Part shown: positions 12,069 through 26,399 of the stretch, piece after piece
Position numbering within the stretch: position 1 is the stretch's first letter
How the letters are laid out: each line of letters starts with the position of its first letter
Assembly: GCA_030620095.1 (NCBI GenBank)
Contig: JAUTXW010001632.1
Location: 276,001-340,000 of the forward strand
Source: Kuschelorhynchus macadamiae
Lineage: Eukaryota; Arthropoda; Insecta; Coleoptera; Curculionidae
Reading direction: 5' to 3'
DNA: 64,000 nt
Translations under genes and position numbers: made by a program
The notes under the pieces: generated by a model
Told to the model about the DNA's origin: nothing
Databases searched by the model: none
Seen by the model: the letters and a program-made list of their open reading frames with translations, nothing else

Positions 12069-12307
12069 GTCGAAAATAATAGTACCTCTGATGAAAATAG
12101 AATAAGCATAAGAAAAGGCCTAGTAAGCTCTCCAAGTAGTTTTAGTCCCAATTTTGGATCTATGCCAATGCTTTCAGAGGTCATTGAATCATCACGAGAG
12201 GAAGTCGTCAAGACAAGTTCTTTCGGAAATGGTAATTCATTACCAATGATTACCGATGATCTCATAGAAGACAGCGGATCAAGTAGGGGTTCTACAAAAC
12301 CTCCAAA
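12069..12307 (+). CDS. Gene 1, internal coding exon e
   Basis: A CCTATTTCAG acceptor and GTAAGT donor bound 239 nt of open frame, ending in phase 2. The first bases (GTC GAA AAT) continue exon d. The peptide contains SSPSSFSPNFGSMPMLSEV, then NGNSLPMITDDLIEDSGSS. It is Ser- and acidic-rich, likely disordered, with two further copies of the Ser-x-Pro-hydrophobic-acidic motif. The split codon AA|A (Lys) joins correctly to the terminal exon 19.3 kb downstream. Confidence 0.82.
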
Positions 12308-12639
12308 GTAAGTTCATATAAGTTAACATTACTGCTCTTAGCATAATTAAGTTCATATTGTCTAATAGACATTTATTTTTAACATATTCCATGGTTCATG
12401 TTGACGTGCAAATATTAATATTGTGTTCTGCACCATACTACAAAATATAACACATTAAAAAGTTTGGAAAAGTATAATTCATTTATCCCTATCTTAAACT
12501 ATTTTTTGAGTTTACACGCTTTTCTATAAAAAAAAATCTAAAGTTCATCCCAAGGGAGCTATTGGATTTGAATGCAATAATAGACAAGCTTGTATATATC
12601 TTGTCTAACATTAAATAAATGAACAAACCCCAAAAATTC

Positions 12640-12890
12640 AAATCAGGATAGCGCGATAACGAAGCAAATTATCATAAAGAAAATTAACCCTTTAAATTTA
12701 TTGATGACTCTTAAAAAAGTTAGGCCAGTCAATCAAGATACACGTGTTATTGATTGCAATGAAAATGAATACTTAAAAAAACTGCAAAATACTTTTATTA
12801 CCGAGTTATCAATGGATTGCAACGTAGAAATACTTAAAATATGGAAATTAAAAAGATAAAACGCCAATGTAGTTTAGTAGACCCGCAAGA
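12640..12890 (+). pseudogene. Possible retroelement coding remnant
   Basis: One frame reads KKVRPVNQDTRVIDCNENEY followed by LKKLQNTFITELSMDCNVEI, then breaks. It resembles the spacer/Gag-like part of some retroelement ORF1 proteins, but there is no zinc knuckle or other diagnostic motif. Treat as a coding-like remnant of unknown family. Confidence 0.25.
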
Positions 12891-13055
12891 GATTAAAGTT
12901 AAATTAATTAAGAAATACACACCCATGAACAAAAAATTACATGATTCTCGGATGTTATGAAAAACAGGAATATTTATTAAAAAAAATTTTGAAAATCTGA
13001 AATGTTGGTTTTAACCACACCATTTATGATAAATATGTGTGTTACAAAAGAAACA

Positions 13056-13470
<415 letters not shown>

Positions 13471-14119
13471 CCTAAAATTTCCAGTCTAGTGATATCTCAC
13501 AAGTGCATTAAAGATTTTAGTGTCATCAAAATATCACACTTCGTAAATTAGGTTTCAATGTTTTTAAAGGAGGCCATGATTTATTTGTCACAAGATTACA
13601 TTAATAAGTAAGTAATGTATTGAACGCATTGAATTTTCAATACAACATGAACGTAAATAACGACTTAAAAAATCTAAATGAGCTTTAACTACTTTGTAAG
13701 TGGGTAACATTAATTTACAAATCTGCAAAATGACGTCCATTTGCATCGAGACATTTTTGACAATTGGTGACTGTTTTTCGTACAACCCTGGTAAGTGTAT
13801 TTCGGTTAATATTTCTAAATGTGTCCAGAACTCTTTGTCTCAGAATTTCTATGGTCACGGGGGATCAAATTCATAGATTTCATTCTTCGTGTGACCCCAG
13901 AGGTAGAAATTATTCTTTTGTCAAACTGCTCTCTTAAGAAGTTCCTGACTTAAATGGTATTGTGGGCCGGACATGCGTCTTGTTGAAACCAAGTTCTTCT
14001 TAATTCATCTTCCGTTAGAATAGCTTGTAAGGCTGGTACAACCTGGTTTCGCAAAAGCTCTAGGTACCTTTGCCCGTTTAGGTTGTAGTCAAACAAAAAT
14101 GGTCCAATAAGTCGATTTC

Positions 14120-14947
14120 CTGAAATAATTAATAATTTATAAATAGGTGCCCAACAGTCAAGGGCGGCAGGGTCGGCCGGGTGGTACTAGAAACTATAAA
14201 TTATAAAGGGAAAATTATCTTTATTAAAAAGTAGATATTTTCTTTCCAAGAATAGTTATCGAAACATCCCGTAATGAATGAGCTTGTATACAGTTGAAAC
14301 CTATTCAGTTTTATTATGAAAAAGAAAAACATATTTGGTTAGTGGGAAGTAATAGCCGTAATAAATTATTTTGTTGGTATTGCATATTAATTTCGGAAAT
14401 ACTAAATCAATTTATTTCAGTGATATAATAATCTTAAAGAAGTATACCGTGCCTTAATAAAACATAAAATATCAAAAGAACAAACCACTTATGCTTTAAA
14501 ATTTAAATTATTCGGAAATACAGCTGAACGCCTTTCTATAAATCATAAAGAAAATCGAAAAATAATTCGACATTTGATTAATATTGTATTTTTTTCATAA
14601 TGCAAGAACTAGGCTTCCCGGGTAATAATAAATCATTAAATTCAGACAATCAAAATAATTTTAGAGAATTAGCTAAATCTGCAAAAAATTTAGATAAAGT
14701 GTTAATAAATTTATAGAACCCAATTCTATTTCTATAAGTTTTTCGAAACTACAATACAAAATGATTGAATAAAAATGTAATACAATATCAAAAAAGTAAG
14801 TTGACTGACTATAGAGTAGAACGTTTTACTTTTTTTTATTAGATTATACTCTTTAAGTATCATTAAAGAACTAAAAAAAAAAAAAAAAGTTTATTATTTG
14901 ACCATCATTTGGTGCCTATTTAAAAAAGATTGGTTAGATTAACTTAC
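14120..14947 (-). other. Intron-like interruption of the mariner transposase
   Basis: On the minus strand the interruption begins GTAAGTTAATC and ends ATTATTTCAG, a canonical donor and acceptor. Removing it joins GGG ATC ATT G to GA AAT CGA, giving Gly-Ile-Ile-Gly-Asn-Arg with no missing residue compared with related transposases. It contains a hAT/TTF-like remnant on the opposite strand and a poly-A run. Confidence 0.75.
14260..14700 (+). pseudogene. hAT-like (TTF-type zinc finger) transposase remnant
   Basis: The + strand frames read HIWLVGSNSRNKLFCWYC, the signature of TTF-type zinc fingers in ZMYM-like/hAT transposases (Trp-Leu...Leu-Phe-Cys-x-x-Cys). This is followed by YRALIKHKISKEQTTYALKF and KENRKIIRHLINIVFF, matching the usual layout after that finger, and a later frame ends NNFRELAKSAKNL. 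Frame changes and stops are present, and the catalytic core is missing. The remnant stops at about 14700, where a segment duplicated at 17438 begins. Confidence 0.6.
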
Positions 14948-15851
14948 CAATGATCCCACACCAAACGTTACTTCCAAATCTGATCTGTAGACGTCTCTCT
15001 GCCACTTCGTGAGGATTTTGCACAGCCCAATGATGACGGTTGTGCCTATTAAAGACTCCACAATTCGTGAACCTGCTCTCATCGGACCACAAGACATGAT
15101 TTCAAAAATCAGGATTTTCATTACATCTCCTAGTATACCACTCACAGAACTTTAGTCGTCTTGAAAAATCAGTTTCCTTAAGTCCTTGTACTATTATGGG
15201 TTTGTATGGATGGTACTTATTCTTTTTTAAAACTCTCTGTACTGTTGATTTTGGCACATTAGTTTCCTATTCTACAGTTCTTATCAATGCACTAGGGTTT
15301 TCGTTGATAGCTTGTAAAATGTTTCTGTCTCGATTTTCATTGTTATTATTATATCCGCTTCTAGGTTGTTCGAAGGCACCGTGGTTAATTAAATTAACTA
15401 CGATTTTCCTGAATTGGGTTTTATGAGGCTGCCTTCGTTCGGGGTACATCTCCAAATACCTTGCTGAGGTAATGTCGGCGTTTCTGTATGATTAAAAGTA
15501 CAGAGCTAACATGTCAACCTTTTCTTCATTTGAATACGGAATTCCGGCCATTTTCTATAGGTTTTGACAATTTATGTGGCAGATTTATGATTTTATTGGG
15601 ATAAAATCGTACCTACTACTTATTAAAACACAGCTTTGGTACTTTCAACTATTTAACTTAACGTCAAAGTCAAAATCCAATTTTGTAACAGATAAATCAT
15701 GGCCTCCTTAGAAAAGCATTGAGAGCTAACATTACTTTAAATTATGGCCTCCTTAGAAAAAACTGAAACCTAACTTTACGAAGTGTAATATTTCGATGAT
15801 ACTAAAATCTTTAATGCACTTGTGAGATATCACTAGACTGGAAATTTTAGG

Positions 15852-18634
<2,783 letters not shown>

Positions 18635-20866
18635 TATTTTTTTCTAAATCACTAACTATCACTCCATCTAATAACGAAAGTTCAAATCCATATACAAAAA
18701 ATATACATTAGAATATTTGTTTTATTATTTTGAAAAATATTAATAGTTTCTAAAATTAAAAAATATCTCCACCGAACCTAAAATTTTAATTGTATTTTTA
18801 TGTAGCTGTTTCATCTCCTTAGACTGAACCTATTATGTGCAAAAAATTGCTTTTGTATGCAAAAAAAGAAAACAAGTTTGCCCTGTTTTACCGTCAAAAA
18901 AAACCTAGAGTTATGCATATAAAAAATATTTTCATGTTTAGAGGATGCTTTTATTCCTAAGGGCTACCCTGTATAATGTAGAAAATATTTAATTCAACCA
19001 ACAGCTTTAGAATCATCCTTCTAAGCTACCCTGCATAGTGGAAAAAAATGTTAATATGTACAAAATTATAAAATATATTTGACGTGTTTCACCGTTTTTT
19101 AAGCAAGTTTAATGTTTCTGGAATACATTGATTATTTGAAAAAAATGTTTTATATGTGTAAAAAATCAAAAGATATTTATTTTTTTTTGTATATTTTTTT
19201 TGTTTTCACGTGTCGGCCTCGTAACTTTAGAGCTGTATAGTGTAAAAAAAAATTATGTATAAAAATTAATGTAAATTTGAGGTATTTCTCCGTTTTTCAA
19301 AATATTAAGAATAATATTCATATTATGTTGTATATAAGTAAAAAATGATATTGAAAAAAAATTAAAATATCGGTAAACGAAAAAATCTAGTATCTACGTC
19401 AATGACTTTCACAATTTTTCCATGTCAAAACAATTACCTTAACTATATCTGTTTTCAGTTATACTGTTATCGGTTAATGCGTTCTCAGATACAATTTTTT
19501 ACGTTATACCTCTTAAAAATATCAAAGTTCTACGCCCATGGCTCACAAGATCTAATTCCCGCGAGACTGACCCACACTATTTGTGGTGCAAATTTGAAGC
19601 GAATTGGTTTGTCTGTTCTCAAGTTATCGATTGAGCAAATTTTATATACACATATACGCACGTCGGTACAGGCATTATGATTTTTCTTCTACAAATATGT
19701 TTTTCATTTTCTAAGTTTTCTAAAAAGCTGAATATAAATATATAACATGAAACCATATAACATACTAAAGTCAGTGACACTTTAAATAACCAATATCGCT
19801 TGGGTATAAAGCAAAAAATATGATTATAATTATTTATAAGTTCTGCGTATATTGAAGAAAGTAGTTATTTCGAAACTACTTTAGTAGCCGTTACTAAACA
19901 TACTGAAAGAAACAAACAAGTCTTCACACCATCCATGTATTTATTATTTTGTATTATAACGACCTTCATTTCGTGTATAAAAAACTTCCTATAACTTTAT
20001 TAGAACATGATAATTTGAACTGTTATTTCCATACTTCCATTCGGGATGTATATCCATTTTCACCACTCCTCATCACATTTAAGATAGATAGATCAACAGA
20101 TATTTACAAATTTTGAAGACATTTCGGGTTAAAAAACACATCGCGACCTTGTCAAACTCATTGTTGTGACATGTCAGTCAAAGCTACACAGCTGGCAGAG
20201 CCAGGCCAACTTGAAAAAGTGGTAAATTCAATGGCAAATGGAAAAATAATGCGTTTTTACTCAATTTTTCAACTTCGGATAAAAAAAATGTAAATTTATA
20301 TCTTGCAGGAAAAAAGATGGAATTTTTTATATAATTAATCGATTTTATCCCAGGCGATACCGATACGACTTTACGAAGGCCCAGAGAATGGTTAAACAGA
20401 ATTCGTGCACGCCACAATTCAAAAATTTCTCAACATTCACCCTTAACACTAATTGAGCTGATTTTTGCACCAGTCCACAGTGTCGCGAGATAGGAACCAA
20501 TGGACAAAAATCATAGTTTCTTTTGTATAACTTAGATTTTAACTATATTTTGTAATAATGAAGTATGTCAGCAATTGAATGAATTGAATTTGAATTTTGT
20601 TGTTTTATCAAAAACGTTTAACCCAAAAAAAATTTATGGTTATATTATACAGGATACAAAAGTCTTTGGGTAAAAATTTGTAGTATTGTGAATTGTCTTA
20701 CTATGTCAATATCTATCATTACGATCTACAATACTATATGTATACATTTTGATTTGTTCCGGATACAACAAAGGACAATTCCAACTATAAAACTATCTAG
20801 ATCTAGGTACATTGATAACTAAAAACATATTTATAAAAGTTCTTAGGAAAAAAAAAAATGTTTTAA
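18635..20866. other. Gene 1 intron, no gene seen
   Basis: AT-rich with GCTACCCTGTATAATG near 18962 and GCTACCCTGCATAGTG near 19022, two degraded mariner-type terminal motifs about 60 bp apart. A more GC-rich stretch near 20100-20480 carries short open frames without recognisable similarity. Confidence 0.5.
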
Positions 20867-22804
20867 TCACCCTGATTCTTCATTTTCTTTATCTTCGTTG
20901 TCCTCGCTATTGGTTAAGTCTGGAACTAACTCAACAGGATATAATTGATCGGAATCGAAAGTTTTATCGAGTAACAGATATTCCCTAATTTGATTATCAA
21001 GCTTAGAACTTTTTGTAGAAGTTCGTCTAAGACTTGATAGTTCCGGATCAGAGGTCAATAATAGAGTCCTCATTATATCCATATTTGAGTTAGTCCTCGA
21101 CGTTTTGCGGGAATGATATAATCTAATTTGTCGTGTTTCCTTGTGCCGAGCTTCCAAAGCTTCTTCGGATAACTGGTCAACTTGAAAATTGGATTATATC
21201 ACATCCATGGAACAAAACTTTATGGACGGAACTGGGCATATAGTACCAAGGATATAATTGTAAATATAATCGTCTCGTATCTTTTAATAAAACACCAAAA
21301 TTAATTTTATAACCGCTAGCGAATACCCTTAAAATTAGTGAACATTTTAAAATTAACTGTTTATCAATCCCTGTTATAGCAGCAGACATTTCGGGATCAT
21401 TAAAAAATCTTCTGGCTGTGTTGCCGTCGTTAGAGGACCCGTAACCTGGCTTTGGTTTGTCCACCACCAATCCCATTTTACATTTGAAATCCTGTTGGAT
21501 TAGTTTTTTCGTTGTTTCAACATTTTTTTATCTTCAGTTCCGCTTACCTGCCATCTTTCAAAATGTAGCCGATAAGCAATTCGAAAAAACGAATCCAACA
21601 ATGTAACGTGGATAGTGCGAAACGTTAATTTTGAATTTTATTAGGTTTATTAAGTGCCATGTCTGTATTCATTTCTCTGGGACTAGCTCCGCAGATAAAT
21701 ATTTTGAAGTGGAATTGGTATTGGACAAAATATTTGCAACACTTCCATCGAACATCGTAAATAGTAACTCGAATAAAATATGAGTGTTTTTGCCTCTGTA
21801 ACAGGTGTTGTAATCAACTAATTGGCTAATTATTTTTTTTAAGTTTATCTTCTTCTAAGCGAACTAACTCTGCATTTTCTTTGAAAACATGAATTTTATT
21901 GGTCTGCAAAATAGAGTTGAGGACGGTCTTGGATTTTCCAATATAGCTGAATTGTTTGTTAAGTCCACTAATTTTAAGGGTGCTATTTACGTCTTGGGTA
22001 AATTTTTGTTTGTAAAGACTATCCCCGAGCTACCATCGAATCCCCACTCGCAAATTAAATTTAAACGAGAATTCAACTGATTAGTTGGCAATATATTTAA
22101 AATACCTGACGCCGTTCTTTTCTAGAACTTCCTAAAGATTGATTTCGGCTGATATTTCTGTGACATTAATGTTTGGTGGTAAATAACATTGTTTGCTCCT
22201 CTACTCTTCGTTTTTTTGTTTTTATTGAGGCCTCTTCAAACGATTTTCGAGGACTTCCACGACTTGAACCAGTTTTTTCGGGATTCGCAGTAGTAAAAGA
22301 TGTTATATTTAGGGTAAAAAAAAATTAGCCAGTCTTCATGTCGCTTCTGAAATACTTCGCGATTTCTGTTAGCTCATTTTCATATTTTCTCCTAATTCAT
22401 GCAGAAAAAACATGCACTGTTTCATCTGAAATTTCTTCATTTTTAAGTAAAGCCTTTAGTTTTAGAAAAATATTATTTGTTTTTTCTGATTGCCTCGACT
22501 TGAGCCAATGTTCAAATAGCTTGCTACTTTTGACAACAGTGTTCACGTCTAAAAAAATTCGCAAATATTCGAAAAAACCGAAAGCAGTGCCGTTTATCAG
22601 AATACATAAAAAAATAATTTATAAAATCTGGTCGATATATTTTGACATATATTTTTTAAAACTCGCTAAATATTAGAGTAAATTATTTCTGAAACGTTCG
22701 ATATAGACAATTTTAGAAAATCAATGTATCGAAAACTAAGCAGTAATAAAATATATGTTACTGGATTCTTGAAGTTCTTACCTTTAGTTTTGTTGTCCAT
22801 CATA
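20867..22804 (-). pseudogene. Decayed multi-exon gene of a dispersed insect family (GFDGSSG motif)
   Basis: Minus-strand coding fragments in consistent order: a possible first exon MMDNKTK ending at GTAAGA (22783-22804), SKLFEHWLKSRQSEKTNNIF (about 22520), KTGSSRGSPRKSFEEASIKT and LPPNINVTEISAEI (about 22280-22150), WGFDGSSGDSLYKQKF (about 22040), ENPRPSSTLFCRPIKF (about 21930), ALSTLHCWIRFFELLIGY (about 21610), then GLVVDKPKPGYGSSNDGN and QLYPWYYMPSSVHKVLFHG (21476-21200), and the C-terminal part ending 20867. Stops and frame changes occur throughout. I recall similar proteins in many copies in aphid, beetle and Hydra genomes as uncharacterised, probably transposon-related genes, but cannot name an enzyme activity. 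A GT-AG break near 21180 may be a genuine intron. Confidence 0.65.
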
Positions 22805-23209
22805 TGAAATTCTCACAATATAAAATCATCTCACGTTATAAACTAAAATCTTTCTTGAAAATGTGATCTCTATATTATAACACAAGCTGCAGATTCTTAA
22901 TGTCACTTTACGCTGTCAGCAGAAATTACTGTCAACAATTTGACGGCTGCTAATTTGTTTATTCAAGTCTACTATGTTTTTAGATTCAAAACAATAGTAA
23001 ACCGACAAGAGCCCTGGATCTCATACTCCTACCTTCAGGTTTCACAAAGCATACTCCGCACAACCACGTACATTCCAGACAACCTGCATTCAATAAATAC
23101 ATCAAGAAAACTGACATAATTTTCTGGCATTTCTAGTTGAGACAATCTCTCAGGGAATTATTAACGAATCAGTCTGTGACTTTCAACTGTGTTTTCCTCA
23201 TAACAATTG

Positions 23210-23540
23210 GTGATCTGTTAGGATTTAACTTTGTTTGTTGTCCTCTGCGAAAAGCACAAGATCAGTACTGGGGTCAAAATCCTCCAGATTATTGAAGTAA
23301 ATCAGGAAGAGCATTGGTCCCAGCACTGATCCTTGCCGTACGCCGTGTATTGTATCGCTCATATGCAAAATTCCGACTATTTCCCTTTCGAAGATATCCG
23401 TGAAAATGGAAAATCCTTATTTTCATTAATTGTCAGCGTCATATTACTCGATATTAAATTGCCATGATTTAACCAACCTCCTATCTCTTATGGTTTCTGA
23501 GATGCCAATGCTATCCCATCGAATTTGTAACCCCTATATA
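23210..23540 (-). pseudogene. LINE reverse transcriptase fragment
   Basis: The minus strand encodes GVRQGSVLGPMLFLIYFNNL, the conserved RT block 4 of non-LTR retrotransposons (usual form GVPQGSVLGPLLF). It is followed by DLVLFAEDN, a decayed form of the catalytic FADD motif. Upstream and downstream frames are broken. Only the palm region survives. Confidence 0.85.
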
Positions 23541-23792
23541 TATGTTAAAAAACTGTCAATTGATAAAAACGTTTAAAGCTAAAACTTTTTTTAAAATATA
23601 GCTTATATCGTGATAAGTTACAAATTATTTTACTGTCACCCATTGGGTGAGCGATCACAGCTGCCGCGTCGTGAAGCATATCATCAACGTTAGAGCTTTT
23701 TTACATTACCTTCCTCAACATGTTTAAAAGTTTTTTTGCGGATAGTCAACGCCATTCTAAATGTAAAAAATGGGTAAATTTCTTTACCCGGA

Positions 23793-25668
23793 ACTTCCCT
23801 CGTTATAATTTTTTCCATTTGTTAGTCTTACTCCTACCTACTTAACTTACTAAATTAAGTTTCTAACTGGTTGTCGTTAGCGATCCTCTTGTTGTTAATG
23901 TTAATGTTAAGGTGGTGTATTATTTGGGGTTAGGTTCCAGTAAAAATACTTTTTTAAAATGTCCACGTTTCGCAACTATATTGTTGCATCCTCAGAACAC
24001 ATAGATTTTATATCCTACATGAAACCCATATTATCAGTCTTGCCCTGCTCTGTTGGTCTGCAGATATTTCTAACCCCTAATAATACACCACTTTAACAAC
24101 AAGAAGATCGTTAACGAAAATCATTTAGAAACATAATATCTGGGCAATATCTGCGAACGAACGAAGTAGGTAAAGACTGATAATATGGGTTTCATGCAGG
24201 ATATAAAATCTATATATGTGTCCTGAGAATGCAACAATAAAGTTGCGAAACATCGTCAATTTAAAAAATGACTAGTTTTTTTTTACTGAATCCTAACCCC
24301 CAAATAATACACCACACTAAAATAAAAACAGAGGATCGTTAACGAAAATCATTTGGAAACTTAATATCTGGAAAATATCTGCGGACCAAGTAATAGGTAA
24401 AGACTGATAATATGGGTTTCATGCAGGATATAGAATTTATGTGTCCTGAGGATGCAACAATAAAGTTGCAAAATGTCGACAATTTTAAAAAGTCTTTTGT
24501 TTCTTTGCTGGACCCTATCCCCAAATAATACACCACTCTAACATAACAACAAGAGGATCATTAACGAAAACCATAGAAACATAATATCTGGGAAATATCT
24601 GCATCCCCATATGACCCTTCATTTTTGGTCAAAATTTGTAGTCAATCGGGTAAGTAGTATCTAAGCTATGTCGCGAATTGACAGACAGACCAACAGACGG
24701 ACCGACGGAATTGATAAAACATGTTTTTTGGCATCTAGGGATGCTAAAACCTGAAAATATGTAAACCTGAGAGGGTGATTTTTTCACGATTACAAACATG
24801 TTATTTGGCCGAAATTTTGTTCCGCCATCTTGAATTAGTAACACAGTTTTACTAGTTGAGCCCTATACCATAGTTAGTTAAGACACACAATTTGAAATCA
24901 TCAAGTAGTTTTTTGTTTTGTTCCGCCGTCTTGGATTCGTACCAAAATTTTACCAGTTGATTCCAACATAAGATTTTTACCAAAATATTACCAGACCATC
25001 CCCATATGACTTAATTTTTTATCAAAATTTGAAGTCAATTAGGTTAGTTTTTAAGCTATACCGCGAACTGATAGACAGACCGACAGACGGGCCAACGGAA
25101 TTGATGAAACATATTTCTTGGCAGCTAGGAACGCTAAAACGTGAAGATATGTAAAACCTGAGAGGGTCATTTTTTTCACTATTACAAATATTTTATTTGG
25201 CCACCATTTTGTTTCGCCATCTTGAATTAGTACCACTATTTTACTAATTGATTGATTATTTATGGCACACAATTTGAAATCAAACCATTAAGCAGTTTTT
25301 CAGGCTAAATTTTTAAATATTTTATTAAGCCTCCGTTTTGTTCCAAAATAATACTTGATGTTTTTGCAAAATTTGAAATAAATTGGACGAGTGGTTTCTT
25401 AATAATAATTTTTTTTAATGCCACTAAGCCGCCATTTTGTTTTTCGCCATATTGGATTTTTACCAAAATGTTACCAGGTCATCCCCAGATGACCCGTAAT
25501 TTTTGACGAATATTTCAAGTCAATCGGGTAAGTAGTTTTTTACGCCGCAAACAGACAGACCGAATTGAGAAAACATGTTTTTCGTCATCTAGGGACCCTG
25601 AAACGTGAAGATCTGAAAAAATCTCGGAGAGCGATTTTTCACGATTACAATACTTTTACGAGGGAAGT
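23793..25668 (+). mobile_element. Non-autonomous repeat with ACTTCCCTCGT inverted ends (copy 1)
   Basis: The left end ACTTCCCTCGT (23793-23803) and right end ACGAGGGAAGT (25658-25668) are perfect 11-bp inverted repeats. The interior repeats blocks such as CCGCCATTTTGTTCCGCC, 'aatcgggtaagtagttttt', CAGACAGACCGACAGACGG, 'ggcatctagggacgctaaaa' and 'gagggtgattttttcacgatt'. A second full copy is at 40276-41538, with partial copies elsewhere on both strands. There is no coding capacity. It also contains a nested tandem/inverted repeat (23905-24560). I infer a MITE-like DNA element of unknown superfamily; target-site duplications are not obvious. Confidence 0.65.
23905..24560. repeat. Tandem and inverted repeat units with hammerhead-like core
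   Basis: Units containing 'gtgtattatttggggttaggttccag' and 'atcctgcatgaaacccatattatcagtc' occur in one minus copy (about 23905-24090) and two plus copies (about 24180-24310 and 24400-24560). Each has the core CTGAGGATGCAAC, a short loop, GTTGCGAAAC (minus 23995-23967; plus about 24224 and 24446, with substitutions). CTGANGA, a stem-loop, then GAAA is the order of a hammerhead ribozyme catalytic core. An extra T after CTGAGGA and a weak stem III make activity uncertain. A further copy is at 62470-62545. Confidence 0.5.
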
Positions 25669-26399
25669 AAAAATAAATCCTGCTAGTCCTGCCATGGGTC
25701 AAATCTTTGGCAGAAGCAGATAAAAATATTTAAGGTCAAACACTTAGCTTTTATTTGATTTTTTATTGTTTTAAAAAACATTTTATTTTTTGAAATTTTT
25801 AGTTGCTGAAATCTACTTTTTTGTATGTTTTTGGTTACCCTGTATATCTGACGTAAGATTTAATATTGTCAAAACTATTTTTTAGCAAAACGATACATTT
25901 TCGATGTTTAAATTATTAATCTTATCTCATTGGATCCTGAATCTTTTAAAAAGCTACTTTATAAGTGTGTATTTAAACGCATTTATGGTTACACAACTAA
26001 AACTACACGATTTCGAAAATCTGTCAAGATCACACTGTAAACCGTCAGAGAATAGGGATTAACGACATTATAAAATTTAAGGTCTTTATCTTTCGCGTTA
26101 TACCAATATCAGACAGTTGTTTCATCAGCAAAGTGTGACAAATGCTATCAAAATTTTGCACAAGTCTGTAGAGTTGCAATCAACTTGATTTCTAGCCTTA
26201 ACATTGGCAACAATTAAGACAGTTCTGGTACGTGGCGAGATTTGTAGCAGTGGAGGTTCTCTTGTAAAAACTATGTTGTTCGGGCATTATGTGGGTTTTA
26301 AATGCATTAAATATTTGTAGAGATTAAAGATATACCACAATAAGTGGCAACATTTGATTTATCCGCATATTTACTTTAAACTGTTTTATTTCAAAGTTT

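Larger units (their letters stand above)
13715..15551 (-). pseudogene. Mariner-type transposase pseudogene with GT-AG intron
   Basis: Reading from an ATG at 15551: MAGIPYSNEEKVDML, a stop, then helix-turn-helix sequence (YLEMYPERRQPHKTQFRK), a stop near 15267, KSTVQRVLKKNKYHPYK, and the first catalytic motif LWSDESRFTNCGVFNRHNRH. The frame reaches SNVWCGIIG at 14948, where GTAAGT starts an 828-nt interruption ending TTTCAG at 14120; the sequence resumes NRLIGPFLFDYNLNGQRYLE and the second-Asp motif WFQQDACPAHNT. A deletion then removes the third-Asp region, and the C-terminal tail (CLDANGRHFADL) ends at 13715. Several stops and frame changes make it inactive. Confidence 0.88.
13471..15851 (-). 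mobile_element. Mariner-type transposon with about 110-bp inverted ends
   Basis: The left end CCTAAAATTTCCAGTCTAGT (13471) is the inverted copy of the right end (ACTAGACTGGAAATTTTAGG, ending 15851), and the match extends about 110 bp inwards to the AAGGAGGCCATGATTTAT block. On the right that block occurs twice in tandem (about 15696 and 15741). The interior carries a broken transposase on the minus strand. The left end adjoins a TA array; the right end abuts another repeat (15852 onward), so a TA target duplication is not visible on both sides. Confidence 0.85.

Noticed and set aside
24600..25650. CRISPR-like or satellite array because of repeated GACAGACAGACCGACAGACGG blocks
   Set aside because: Spacing is irregular and the blocks are internal parts of a dispersed inverted-repeat element in an insect genome.
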